Below are positions 1 to 5,995 of a DNA stretch of 10,827 nucleotides, in pieces. The notes below the pieces were generated by a model, which worked only from the letters and a program-made list of their open reading frames with translations, had not been told where the DNA came from and did not search any database. The stretch is taken from contig MU646338.1 of the NCBI GenBank assembly GCA_026770585.1, forward strand, positions 764,803-775,629. Direction: 5' to 3'. Source of the DNA: Baffinella frigidus (lineage: Eukaryota; Cryptophyceae; Cryptomonadales; Baffinellaceae). How positions within the stretch are numbered: the stretch's first letter is position 1; each line of letters begins with the position of its first letter. The position numbers and the translations under genes were made by a program.

Positions 1-53
1 CCCCCCCCCTGCCACGCACTTGGCAAGATATAATCATGGAGTTGATTGTCAAG

Positions 54-127
54 ATGTAATCATGGAGGTGTCCAACCGCCACCCCCTCTACGCCAACGTC
101 GCGGCCACGCCGCCGCTGGGGCAGCAG
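54..127 (+). CDS. TAF4: TAF4-like exon alpha, copy 1
   Basis: The exon is read in the frame VIMEVSNRHPLYANVAATPP-LGQQ and ends at a strong donor (GTGCGTG at 128) in phase 0. The acceptor is less certain: CAAG at 50-53 is chosen because copy 2 has the same one, but GGAG before GTGTCC (67) is an alternative. It would lie between the histone fold and the basic/acidic helix of the next exon. A near-identical second copy starts 125 bp downstream. Confidence 0.5.
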
Positions 128-3100
128 GTGCGTGTTCCCAGCCTCTCAGCCCCGCAACCCTCGCACGCTCGTGCCAAGATATAATCATGGAGTTGTCCAA
201 CCGTCACCCCCTCTATTCAAACGTCGCCGCCACGCCGCCCCTCGGGCAGCAGGTGCGTGCTCTCAACCCCGCAACCCTCCTCACACCCAACTCGGCCTGA
301 GAGAGAGACCGTGAGTAATCCCAGCTCGGTTAGCGAGAGAGGCCTTGATTAACACCAACGCGGCTCTGGCAGACCAAGACGACCCCGAAGCGCCTGGGGG
401 AGGAGGAGGACGCAAGGCGGATGGTGGTGGCAGTAACACATGGTCCAGTTATATACATGGAGAAGTAATATATATACATATATAGATATATAGATATATA
501 GATATAGATATATAGATATATATATATGCATGTATATATAAATATATATATATGGCCAGTTAATATACGGGAAAGTAATATGTGGAGATTTAATACATGG
601 AGCAGTAATACATGGAGAAGTAACATGCAGAGAGCCGCTGGCAGGCCAAGACGATCCTGAAGCGGCTGGGGGAGGAGGAGGATGCGAAGCGGAAGGTGGT
701 AGAGGCAGAGGAGCGAGAGCGCCGCGCGCGGGAGGAGAAGAACCAGGTCAAGAAGAGTGGCGGCAGCACCCAGGTCCCTACCTACCTTCCCCCCCGCCCT
801 CCTAACTATTTTGGGTGTATTCTCACATGAGCAACTCCCCTAAGGAGGACCTTGATCAGGTTCTTAGCCACATAGCGGGCTACCGAGGGATTTTCGGCCC
901 AATTCTGCCTGACTTTCCGTTACCTTAACCGTAGGGGGGCCCATATGTCCCTGCGGTATTGCCTACCTCAGGGCCTATGGATTATTCACGTATGGGCTAT
1001 TCACGAAATCGCTTTGTAGTCCGCTGTGTGGTACAAGGGTTACTCGGAATCAAGGTTACGCGTATACATGGCGTGTGGCCGTGCCGATATTAACAGAGGT
1101 CTCTCTCTGATACCTCACATCCTGTTGGTGTCAGAGGTGGCGGTGTATCAATAGAGGTGCGGTCTGTTGGCACTGTCGATCTGGTGGTACTCACAGAAGT
1201 GCGTCTCGCAGCCGGACGCAGAACAACTGCACGCGCAGTCAAACGCGACCCTCAACACTCAACCCGACACCCTACACCCTACACCCTACACCCTACACCC
1301 TACACCCTACACCCTACACCCTTCACCCTACACCCTACACCCCACACCCTAAACCCTAAACCCTGTGCCGCAGCCGGACGCAGGGCAGCTGCACGCGCAG
1401 TCAAACGCCACTCTGACACCTTTCAACCTTCGATAATAACAGAGACGCGGTTGGCATTAATAGTGCGGTCTCTTGGTAGTATCGATCTGTTGGTATTAAA
1501 TTAATAGAGGTGCGCGGTGTCTCGCAGCCGGACGCAGGGCAGCTGCACGCACAGTCAAACACGCCACTGTGATACCTCCTGTTCTTTGGTATTAACACAT
1601 GTGCGTTATGTTGGTAGAATCAATATGTTGATGTTAAACGAGGTGCCGCGCGTGTATCGCAGCCGGACGCAGGGCAGCTGCACGCGCAGTCAAACGCCAC
1701 AGCGCTCGCCCAGGCTCTCATGAAGCGCCCTGGACCCGGTCCCCGCCCCCCCACCCGCTGCAGAGCTCGCGCTTTTTGTAGGACTGATTTTTACTGTCCT
1801 CGGATCTTTACTGTGCTTGAATTGTTAAACACCGGGTCCCTGCTGGACCCGGTGCCCGCTGCACATTGACGTGTCGGTCCACGCCAGGGCATTTGTCGGA
1901 ATCTAAGCTACAAAAAGACGTGTAGTGTACCCGAATCCGAAATTTGGTGTTCAGATCGGACGTGGAAAGGACGAGTAGCTGCGAAATCGATGGTGGCTAC
2001 GTACCATTTAGTACCACGAAATGAAACGTTGCGTTCTGAAATTCCAAGTGATGACCTGCCGTGGCACGCTGCACAAGCAGCGCGTAACACCAAATCTTCC
2101 TCGCATGCGCACACTCACCCCCCCGAGCCCTGACGCCCTCCCCGCCCTCCAGCGGCAGACAGATTGCCAATGTATTGCCACACAAACAGCGCCAGCACAT
2201 GCCCTACGCATTGTGCTACTTACGGTTACCCGTGTCGGCCGCTCTAACGAGCTGTGTCCGGATGTCTGCCGCGCTAACGAGCTCTGTCCGGATCAGGCGC
2301 CCCCGCAGGCTCGTCCGCCCCGGCGACCGGCGCCGCCGCCACGGCCCCCGGCGCCGCCTTTCCTGGCGGCGGCGCGTCGCATGCATCCGGGGCCCCGCCC
2401 GCCGTCGCCCGCTCGGTGCTCGCCCGAAACCAGAAAACATAAACCATCAACCACAAAACATACAACATAAAACATACAACGGAAGACATGAAACCTGAAC
2501 CATAAACCATAAATCCTAAACCCCAAACCATTAACCATGAACCCCCTCCTGGATGCCATCCGCATGTGCATGTGCGTTTGGACCGTGGAGCTGAGGGCTC
2601 TGCGAGAAACGGTGCTCGCGCGCGTGCCGTGCTGCAAGCTCTTACGACATGGGAGTGCATGTCGTAGACGCATAGCCTAACCTAGACTCATAACCTAACC
2701 GAGGCTCGTGCCTTCCTGAAAGCTCTCGAGGTCATTCAGCCATCGAGCGTTGAATACAGAAAAATCGCCGTTCTGCCAAACCCGTGCCATCGCAGGGTCC
2801 ACCACGCAAGAGTGTAGGGCAGAGTGGCCCACAGGAGAAACAGTCGAATTCGACTATTTCTTAAGTTCATAAGTGGACATTCTTCCCACAGAAAAATTGA
2901 AATTCCGGAAAGTTGTTACAAATTCCGTGTGAACTGGCTTGTTTCCCCAGGTCAGCCCTACACTCTTGCGTGGCAAGGATCGGTCCCGCCAACGTTGAAA
3001 ATAGACACTGTCCTGCCTAGCCACGAGGGCTGCTCCTCACAGAGGAGCGTCCAGGTTATGAGATCGGTGGCCAAACGACAGGGCACGACCCTTCGGGGTG

Positions 3101-4207
3101 CCGTCAGAGCCCTGCCTCCTCCCATCTCGGCTCCTGGCGCGGGCGCGGTCGTGCGTGTACACACCGACTCTTCTGTTTCCCCCTACACGAACGCGGGCAG
3201 CTATGGGTGAGTGCATGCCCGGTGGCAGGCGGGTTCCTGGCTCGTACGCGGTCATAATCACACGCAACAACAACCCCCACCCCCCCCCTGTATGACCCGT
3301 GGCAGCTGAGGAAGACCGCACAGCGGGGAGTGCGTGCCGTAGACTCATAACCTAACCTAGACTCATAACCTAACCGAGACGCATAACCTAACCGAGACTC
3401 ATAACCTGGCGGCAGGCGGGGTCCGCGCGCCACGCACTCAACAAAGCTGGCCGCGGTCGCGCCCTGTCGTTTGGCACCGGAGCTCGCAAGCTGTAGGACT
3501 CTCCTGGAGTGCCCAAACACACGAAAAATCTCCCCCCCCACCCCTCCGGCCAGCTGAGGGTGAGCGCACGGTGGCAGGCGGGATCCGTGGGCCTAACCTA
3601 GACTCATAACCTAACCGAGACTCATAACCTAACATAGACTCATAACCTAACCGAGACGCATAACCTGGCGGCAGGCGGGGTCCGTGGGGCAGGTGGCGCA
3701 GCCCATCGCGCAGGGGCAGGCTGCGGCGCCGCTCTCCAAGACCAAGCTGCGCGGGGGAATGATCGAGCTGCGGGTCTGCCCTACACTCTGGACCCTGGAG
3801 CATACACCATAAACCCGACACCCTACACCCTACACCCTGCACCCGACACCCGACACCCGACACCCGACACCCGACACCCGACACCCGACACCCGACACCC
3901 GACGCCATAAACCATAAACCATAAACCATAAATCATAAACCATAGACCCCAAACCCCAAACCCCGAACCCCACACCATAACCGCTAAACCATAAACCATA
4001 AACCATAAACCATAAACTATAAACCATAAACCATAAACCATAAACCATAAACCATAAACCCCACACCAGGACATGGTGTTTGTCCTCGAGCGCGACCGCC
4101 GGCTCCGCCGATCCTCACTCATGTACCCCCCATCCCTTAAGTGGCGAGTAGGCGCATACGCCCCACCGTATGGCTCGTGGCGAGTAGGCGCATACGCCCT
4201 ACTGTAG
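54..4207 (+). CDS. TAF4: TAF4-like TFIID subunit, C-terminal part, six-exon split gene (5' end outside window)
   Basis: I read this as the C-terminal half of TAF4, the TFIID subunit that pairs with TAF12 through a histone fold and works in the nucleus in RNA polymerase II pre-initiation. Inferred exons: 54-127 or 179-252, 633-773, 1663-1738, 2309-2415, 3693-3773, 4070-4207. Splice phases chain without conflict (0, 0, 1, 0, 0) and every junction is GT-AG. Matches to the family as I know it: an arginine/glutamate-rich helix (exon 633) like the linker after the histone fold; SNATALAQAL (exon 1663), resembling the ANLTALAAIG stretch of animal TAF4; an Ala/Gly/Pro linker (exon 2309); and a final ELR-DMVFVLERDRR..RRSSLMY block, which corresponds to the conserved C-terminal LRDLIF.LE / DVIAVLER....S.L.Y motif of animal and plant TAF4. 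TAFH and most of the histone fold would lie upstream. The gene symbol is an inference from these motifs; a search of the spliced product would decide it. Confidence 0.6.
179..252 (+). CDS. TAF4: TAF4-like exon alpha, copy 2 (tandem duplicate)
   Basis: Second copy of exon alpha, reading IIMELSNRHPLYSNVAATPP-LGQQ, with the same donor GTGCGTG at 253 and the same CAAG acceptor. From the ATG onward the two copies differ at 8 of 66 bases: six at third codon positions, two at first positions and none at second positions. The protein changes only at Val/Leu and Ala/Ser. The intron between the copies would be only about 50 bp, so both being spliced into one mRNA looks unlikely; the copies may be alternatives. 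Confidence 0.5.
355..442 (+). pseudogene. Decayed duplicate of TAF4-like exon beta
   Basis: This segment aligns without gaps over most of its length with the first half of the exon at 633-773 (CTGGCAGRCCAAGACGA.CC.GAAGCG, then CTGGGGGAGGAGGAGGA). It stays open in the same frame (WQTKTTPKRLGEEEDARR), but the second half of the exon is missing and no AG lies at the position of the real acceptor. It then runs into an AT-rich microsatellite. It is most likely a dead exon copy. Confidence 0.7.
443..632 (+). repeat. AT-rich microsatellite and ATACATGGAGAAGTAA minirepeats between the two beta copies
   Basis: About 466-555 is an (AT)n / ATATAGAT microsatellite. It is flanked by degenerate copies of ATACATGGAG(A/C)AGTAA at about 454-470, 591-607 and 608-623, with weaker copies at 563-590. 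The minus-strand tyrosine/isoleucine-rich reading frames here are products of this low complexity and are not called. Confidence 0.8.
633..773 (+). CDS. TAF4: TAF4-like exon beta (charged helix)
   Basis: Forty-seven codons open in phase 0 on both sides: SRWQAKTILKRLGEEEDAKR, then a KVVEAEERERRAREEK stretch, ending KKSGGSTQ. The acceptor is GCAGAG (627-632) and the donor is GTCCCT at 774, weak but the only in-phase GT. Alternating Arg/Lys and Glu with regular hydrophobics predicts a long helix or coiled coil. In animal TAF4 the region after the histone fold (AQLKFFEQLDQIEKQRKDEQ type) has the same character, and Gln-Ala-Lys-x-I/L-L-x-R-L falls at the matching place. Confidence 0.6.
867..1031 (+). 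mobile_element. Inverted-repeat element, family D, copy 1
   Basis: Ends are CCACATAGCGGGCTA (868) and TAGTCCGCTGTGTGG (to 1031), an imperfect terminal inverted repeat. The interior matches the copy at 5133-5294: AGGG then TTTCGGCCCA, TTTCYGTTA, ATTCACGAA. Length is about 165 bp against 162 bp for the second copy. A TA lies just outside each end (865-866 and 1032-1033). There is no coding capacity. It sits in the intron between exons beta and gamma. Confidence 0.75.
1262..1365 (+). repeat. Telomere-like heptamer array, mainly CCCTACA
   Basis: About fourteen heptamers: CCCGACA, a run of CCCTACA, one CCCTTCA, CCCCACA, and finally CCCTAAA. The array sits between exon gamma copies 1 and 2 and stops 8 bp before the CAG of the second copy. 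Confidence 0.95.
1663..1738 (+). CDS. TAF4: TAF4-like exon gamma (full copy)
   Basis: Reads PDAGQLHAQSNATALAQALM-KRPGP from acceptor TATCGCAG (1655-1662), ending in phase 1 at donor GT 1739-1740. AQSNATALAQAL resembles the RDANLTALAAIG block of animal TAF4, which also follows the charged helix. The first G of the split codon joins GC of exon delta to give Gly, so the join is clean. The donor (CCCG/GTCCCC) is weak. Confidence 0.55.
1740..2237. other. Intronic sequence without a recognised gene
   Basis: Between exons gamma and delta. It contains a perfect 10-bp inverted repeat with a 5-base loop (CACCGGGTCC at 1830-1839, GGACCCGGTG at 1845-1854). The second arm also resembles the end of exon gamma (TGGACCCGGT, 1731-1740), so a partial copy of that exon end may lie here. 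Otherwise I see only unique sequence with no splice-bounded reading frame. Confidence 0.5.
2238..2297 (+). repeat. Two tandem 30-bp units (GCTAACGAGCTSTGTCCGGAT)
   Basis: GCCGCTCTAACGAGCTGTGT at 2238 recurs as GCCGCGCTAACGAGCTCTGT at 2268, each followed by CCGGAT. The pair sits immediately upstream of the exon delta acceptor (CCCCCGCAG, ending 2308). Confidence 0.9.
2309..2415 (+). CDS. TAF4: TAF4-like exon delta (Ala/Gly/Pro linker)
   Basis: Acceptor GCCCCCGCAG ends at 2308. In the frame set by exon gamma it reads GSSAPATGAAATAPGAAFPG, then GGASHASGAPPAVARS, and ends in phase 0 at a candidate donor GT at 2416. It is a low-complexity Ala/Gly/Pro/Ser linker with very GC-rich codons. TAF4 proteins commonly carry a disordered linker just before the conserved C-terminal block, but composition alone is weak evidence. 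The donor choice is uncertain; the frame also stays open a few codons further (VLARNQKT). Confidence 0.45.
2441..2538 (+). repeat. Degenerate heptamer array (ACCATAA / AACATAC type)
   Basis: A-rich, C-containing heptamers such as AACATAA, ACCATCA, AACATAC, ACCATAA, ATCCTAA, ACCCCAA and ACCATTA. They are related in period and composition to the arrays at 3803-4062 but more diverged. The array lies in the intron after exon delta. Confidence 0.8.
2643..2666. repeat. Perfect 9-bp hairpin (TACGACATG / CATGTCGTA)
   Basis: TACGACATG at 2643-2651 and CATGTCGTA at 2658-2666 around a 6-base loop. The right arm and following bases (GGGAGTGCATGTCGTAGAC) recur in diverged form at 3327-3344, at the head of the next 18-bp array. 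Confidence 0.7.
2672..3680 (+). repeat. Three arrays of an 18-bp unit (ACTCATAACCTAACCGAG)
   Basis: Arrays at about 2675-2705, 3343-3408 and 3594-3667. Units vary as ACTCATAACCTAACCTAG, ACTCATAACCTAACCGAG and ACGCATAACCTAACCGAG. The second and third arrays end in AACCTGGCGGCAGGCGGGGT-CCG. The related GGTGGCAGGCGGG also occurs at 3221 and 3571. The last array ends about 25 bp before exon epsilon. All lie in the delta-epsilon intron. Confidence 0.9.
2706..3342. other. Intronic sequence; no gene called
   Basis: A 129-codon plus-strand frame (2824-3210) exists but has no recognisable motif, and its middle part has a partner in inverted orientation: GGCCAAACGACAGGGC at 3070-3085 pairs with GCCCTGTCGTTTGGCACC near 3460-3477. 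I treat the stretch as intron with an inverted repeat. Confidence 0.5.
3693..3773 (+). CDS. TAF4: TAF4-like exon epsilon
   Basis: Twenty-seven codons, phase 0 on both sides, from acceptor GTGGGGCAG (ending 3692) to donor CGG/GTCTGC at 3774. It reads VAQPIAQGQAAAPLSKTKLR followed by GGMIELR. The terminal IELR is the start of the conserved C-terminal block, directly continued by DMVFVLE in the next exon. In animal TAF4 the same place reads roughly ITRVNLRDLIF, so the intron splits the motif between Arg and Asp. Confidence 0.65.
3803..4062 (+). repeat. Intron built of telomere-like heptamers (CCCTACA, CCCGACA, ACCATAA, CCCCAAA blocks)
   Basis: Nearly the whole epsilon-zeta intron is heptameric. 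Starting at about 3809 come CCCGACA and CCCTACA units, then about nine CCCGACA (3841-3900), a block of ACCATAA units (3905-3947), CCCCAAA/CCCCGAA (3948-3978), and a second ACCATAA block to about 4060. Each block is nearly homogeneous. It ends 7 bp before the acceptor CCAG at 4066-4069. Minus-strand frames rich in VYGLWFM and GCRVSGV are translations of these repeats. Confidence 0.95.
4070..4207 (+). CDS. TAF4: TAF4-like exon zeta, terminal exon ending inside a family A element
   Basis: Acceptor CACACCAG ends at 4069. The exon reads DMVFVLERDRRLRRSSLMY, completing the conserved TAF4 C-terminal motif. Known TAF4 proteins end within a few residues of this Tyr. Here the frame continues through CCC CCA into the TIR of a family A element at 4133 (TCC CTT AAG, SLK), runs through the element's internally duplicated part, and stops at TAG 4205-4207. 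The last 25 or so residues (SLKWRVGAYAPPYGS, then WRVGAYALL) are therefore element-derived. An unseen further splice to a native C-terminus is possible. Confidence 0.6.
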   Translation, partial: DMVFVLERDRRLRRSSLMYPPSLKWRVGAYAPPYGSWRVGAYALL

Positions 4208-4262
4208 GGCCCTAGGACCTGCCTAGGACCTCTTGGGGGTCGAATTCGGCCCCCTCGCCACT
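4133..4262 (+). mobile_element. Family A element, copy 1 (3' end of TAF4-like frame; right TIR decayed)
   Basis: Begins TCCCTTAAGTGGCGAGTAGG with the usual interior (CATACGCCCTACTGTAGGGC-CCTAGGACC). A 36-bp internal duplication repeats GTGGCGAGTAGGCGCATACG-CCC at 4141 and 4177. The right end keeps CTCGCCACT but lacks the expected TAAGGGA. The left flank is CA rather than TA. Confidence 0.8.
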
Positions 4263-4272
4263 ATTACGTGTA

Positions 4273-4373
4273 TCCCTTAAGTGCCCAGTAGGCTCATACG
4301 CCCTACCGTAGGGCCCTAGGACCTGCCTAGGACCTCTTGCGGGTCAATTTTGACCGGCTGGCCACTTAAGGGG
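4273..4373 (+). mobile_element. Family A element, copy 2
   Basis: TIRs TCCCTTAAGTGCCCAG and CTGGCCACTTAAGGGG, flanked by TA on both sides (4271-4272, 4374-4375). It is 101 bp long with no coding capacity. The TA flanks and small size suggest a non-autonomous relative of Tc1/mariner-type elements. Confidence 0.85.
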
Positions 4374-4729
4374 TATATACGCTGGGTCTTGTTTGCGCGG
4401 TGTTTCTTCTTTTTTTCTGGAAATTTCTCAGACTGTTGACCCTACCGCTCGTGTACAACCTGACCCCTCTCATTTACATTCCATGCCGCTCCTCGTTCAT
4501 GTACCTCCCATACCGCCCGCACCCTAGAGGCGGCGTGGGTTCTTGTATTCGAGACACCCTGTACGGAAGATGCACATCTTCCATACTCTGTTTCTTCTTC
4601 TTCGGCATTACTCTCCAGCCTGGATATGCGTATATATTCCACAAGGATGAGCCTGACGACACAAGGATGAGCCTGTTCCACAAGGATGAGCCTTGCGACG
4701 AGCCCGCTTCTGCACAGTGGCAGTCTTCA
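4374..4729. other. Gene-less stretch with a TAF4 exon-end duplicate and a short tandem repeat
   Basis: CCGCTCCTCGTTCATGTACC-TCCCATACC (4486-4514) matches the end of exon zeta and its flank (CCGATCCTCACTCATGTACC-CCCCATCCC, 4108-4136) at 25 of 29 positions. It reads RSSFMYLPYR against RSSLMYPPSL. At 4639-4694 an (A)CAAGGATGAGCCT unit occurs three times with 16-22-bp spacing. A 113-codon plus-strand frame (4400-4741) covers both but ends in the TIR of the next element; I do not call it a gene. Confidence 0.5.
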
Positions 4730-4829
4730 TCCCTTAAGTGACCAACGGGCGAATAATCGCCCTAACTCGCCCTAGGCAGGTCCTAGGGCCCTACGGGAGG
4801 GCGTATGGGCCTACTGGTCACTTAAGGGA
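4730..4829 (-). mobile_element. Family A element, copy 3 (inverted relative to copies 1-2)
   Basis: 100 bp; TIRs TCCCTTAAGTGACCA and TGGTCACTTAAGGGA; right flank TA, left flank CA. The interior reads CCTAGGCAGGTCCTAGGGCC-CTACGGGAGGGCGTATGGGCC, the reverse-complement order of copy 2. Confidence 0.9.
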
Positions 4830-4968
4830 TACAGCCCTCACCAGCACGAGGCTTCATACCGGCATGGAGGGGTATCTTGAATGCAACAACCCTGACATTC
4901 CTAGGGTCTTGCGGTAGGGCAATGCCTGGGAGCATGGGAGCACCCTAGCGATGGCGTGTGTTCGTGTA

Positions 4969-5069
4969 TCCCATAAGTGGCCATGCCCACAAATTTGAGG
5001 GCCTAGAGGTCCTAGGCAGGTCCTGGGGCCCTACCGTAGGGCGTATGAGCCTACTGGCCACTCAAGGGA
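4969..5069 (-). mobile_element. Family A element, copy 4
   Basis: 101 bp with TIRs TCCCATAAGTGGCCA and TGGCCACTCAAGGGA and perfect TA flanks (4967-4968, 5070-5071). The interior has CCTAGGCAGGTCCTGGGGCC and CTACCGTAGGGCGTATGAGC. Confidence 0.9.
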
Positions 5070-5132
5070 TATTCGAGACACCACCATACCGAAGATGCAA
5101 ACGACACCTGCTCGGCTCCAAGCGGACGGCGG

Positions 5133-5294
5133 CCACACAGCGGGCTACAAAGGGCGTTTCGGCCCATTTTGGGCCGAGTTTCTGTTATCTTATCCGCAGG
5201 AACCCCCCTATGCCCCTACGGGTTGCCTACCGTAGGGTCCTAGGTCTTATCGCTCAGGGGTTATTCACGAATCCCTTCCAAGTCCGCTGTGTGG
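5133..5294 (+). mobile_element. Inverted-repeat element, family D, copy 2
   Basis: Ends are CCACACAGCGGGCTAC and AAGTCCGCTGTGTGG. Interior homology to 867-1031 runs through GGGCGTTTCGGCCCATTTTG, TTTCTGTTATCTTATCCGCAGG and GGGTTATTCACGAATCCCTT. Length is 162 bp. No clear target duplication is seen at this copy. Confidence 0.8.
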
Positions 5295-5574
5295 ACCCTG
5301 ACTCTGATCCCCCCGGTGGCAGGTATCAGTCTCTGCTGCGTTTCGACCCGAAAAACGGTGCATCTACAGGACGCAAGATGGGCAAAGGCCTGTGAGGGGT
5401 CGAAGCCGTCCATTAGATCGACTGTAATCGGGGTAAGGCCCTACAAGTATTGTAATCCTCGCACCGGAATAAAGGCATCACAGATTGGAACCTCGGCCAT
5501 GGCTTCACAGTGAGGTCGGAGTCCTGGAAAGGGCCAGCCTCGGGCAAGGAGGCGGATTATCGCGTGTATCAAAC
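5295..5574. other. No gene or clear repeat seen
   Basis: Open frames here are short and without motifs. GAGGGGTCGAAGCCG at 5395-5409 resembles part of the exon copy at 5575-5610 and may be another small fragment, but the match is too short to call. Confidence 0.4.
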
Positions 5575-5735
5575 CCGAGGGGGGTCGACGACGTTCAACC
5601 CCGAAAAACATCCCTCAAGTGGCCGTGGGGTCATATTTGACACAAAGGAGGTGGTAGGCCTTACCTCGGTAGGAGCGTATGAGGCTACTGACCACTTATG
5701 TACAGTGTGTGTAAGGGATAGCCTGTGGTGGGCGT
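5575..5735 (-). pseudogene. Fragment copy of the 7323-7477 exon, interrupted by a family A element
   Basis: 5576-5610 (CGAGGGGGGTCGACGACGTT-CAACCCCGAAAAACA) matches 7442-7473 with few changes, and TAGCCTGTGGTGGGCG at 5719 matches TAGCCTGTGGTGG at 7474. On the minus strand it reads FFGLNVVDP against FFGFNVFDP. The break between the two halves falls exactly at the TA of ACATAGCC, which is where the element at 5611-5718 is inserted. Confidence 0.75.
5611..5718 (-). mobile_element. Family A element, copy 5 (diverged), inserted in an exon copy
   Basis: Left end TCCCTCAAGTGGCC, interior GGTAGGAGCGTATGAGGCTA-CTGACCACTTATG, right end TAAGGGA then TA. It is longer than its relatives (108 bp) because about 15 extra bases (TGTACAGTGTGTG region) split the right TIR. 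The left flank retains only CA; the right flank TA is intact. Confidence 0.75.
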
Positions 5736-5870
5736 AAGGTCGGCAAACAGGACCTACAATGATGTGCTGCGGGTGCTGTGATTTCCGTTCGCCCGGAAGG
5801 GCCTCCGCGCAAACCCTAAACCCTAGACCAGGTCGTGTCTCGCTTGGCCCATGCATGCCGCGTGCTTGTA

Positions 5871-5993
5871 CAGGGGTACCTCGCTCATAAGAAACCGCCC
5901 CCCCCCCCTAGGACCACCATAGGGCCCTAGGCATGGTCCTACTGTAGGGTCCTAGCTAGGGGGGTGCGGTTTCATATGAGCGAGGTACCCCTG
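5871..5993 (+). mobile_element. Family B element, copy 1
   Basis: TIRs CAGGGGTACCTCGCTCATAA and the reverse complement ending GAGCGAGGTACCCCTG, then G-tract/C-tract segments and an interior CTAGGACCACCATAGGGCCC-TAGG. Flanking TA on both sides (5869-5870, 5994-5995). 123 bp. Confidence 0.9.
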
Positions 5994-5995
5994 TA

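Larger units (their letters stand above)
24..252 (+). repeat. 125-bp tandem duplication carrying exon alpha, with a 25-bp partial copy at its left end
   Basis: The stretch from AAGATGTAATCATGGAG (51-67) to the donor recurs 125 bp later starting at AAGATATAATCATGGAG (176). A third partial copy (24-43) carries only the AAGATATAATCATGGAGTTG part. The intronic CCCCGCAACCCTC motif after each donor is also repeated (150-162 and 257-270). Confidence 0.85.
1085..1738 (+). repeat. Four-copy tandem duplication of intron tail plus exon gamma
   Basis: Each unit has a TTAATAGAGGTGCGG / TGTTGGTATT-rich intron tail ending in (T)CGCAG or CCGCAG, followed by CCGGACGCAGGGCAGCTGCA and GCGCAGTCAAACGCCAC. Exon starts are 1212, 1374, 1528 and 1663, so spacing falls from 162 to 154 to 135 bp. 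Copies 1-3 keep only about 40 exon bases. Copy 1 is followed by a telomere-like array, copy 3 carries a one-base insertion (AAACACGCCAC), and only copy 4 continues into ATALAQALMKRPG and a usable donor. Confidence 0.85.

Noticed and set aside
330-626. Minus-strand Ile/Tyr-rich frames
   Set aside because: They come from the AT microsatellite and minirepeats.
1262-1365. CRISPR-like repeat array
   Set aside because: Seven-base period without spacers; it is a simple telomere-like array.
2543-2640. Possible exon LDAIRMCMCVW / VELRALRETVLARVPC
   Set aside because: Looks helix-like but lacks a convincing acceptor and donor in a compatible phase, and exons delta and epsilon already join cleanly without it.
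2824-3210. 128-codon plus-strand frame in the TAF4 delta-epsilon intron
   Set aside because: No motif, no splice-bounded support, and part of it is matched by an inverted repeat near 3460. It could be an unrecognised exon but evidence is lacking.
3823-4122. Minus-strand frames with VYGLWFM and GCRVSGV repeats
   Set aside because: They are pure translations of ACCATAA and CCCGACA heptamers. The region is the epsilon-zeta intron.
4400-4741. 113-codon plus-strand frame
   Set aside because: It covers a TAF4 exon-end fragment and a 3-copy minirepeat and ends in a transposable-element TIR; no initiation or family evidence.
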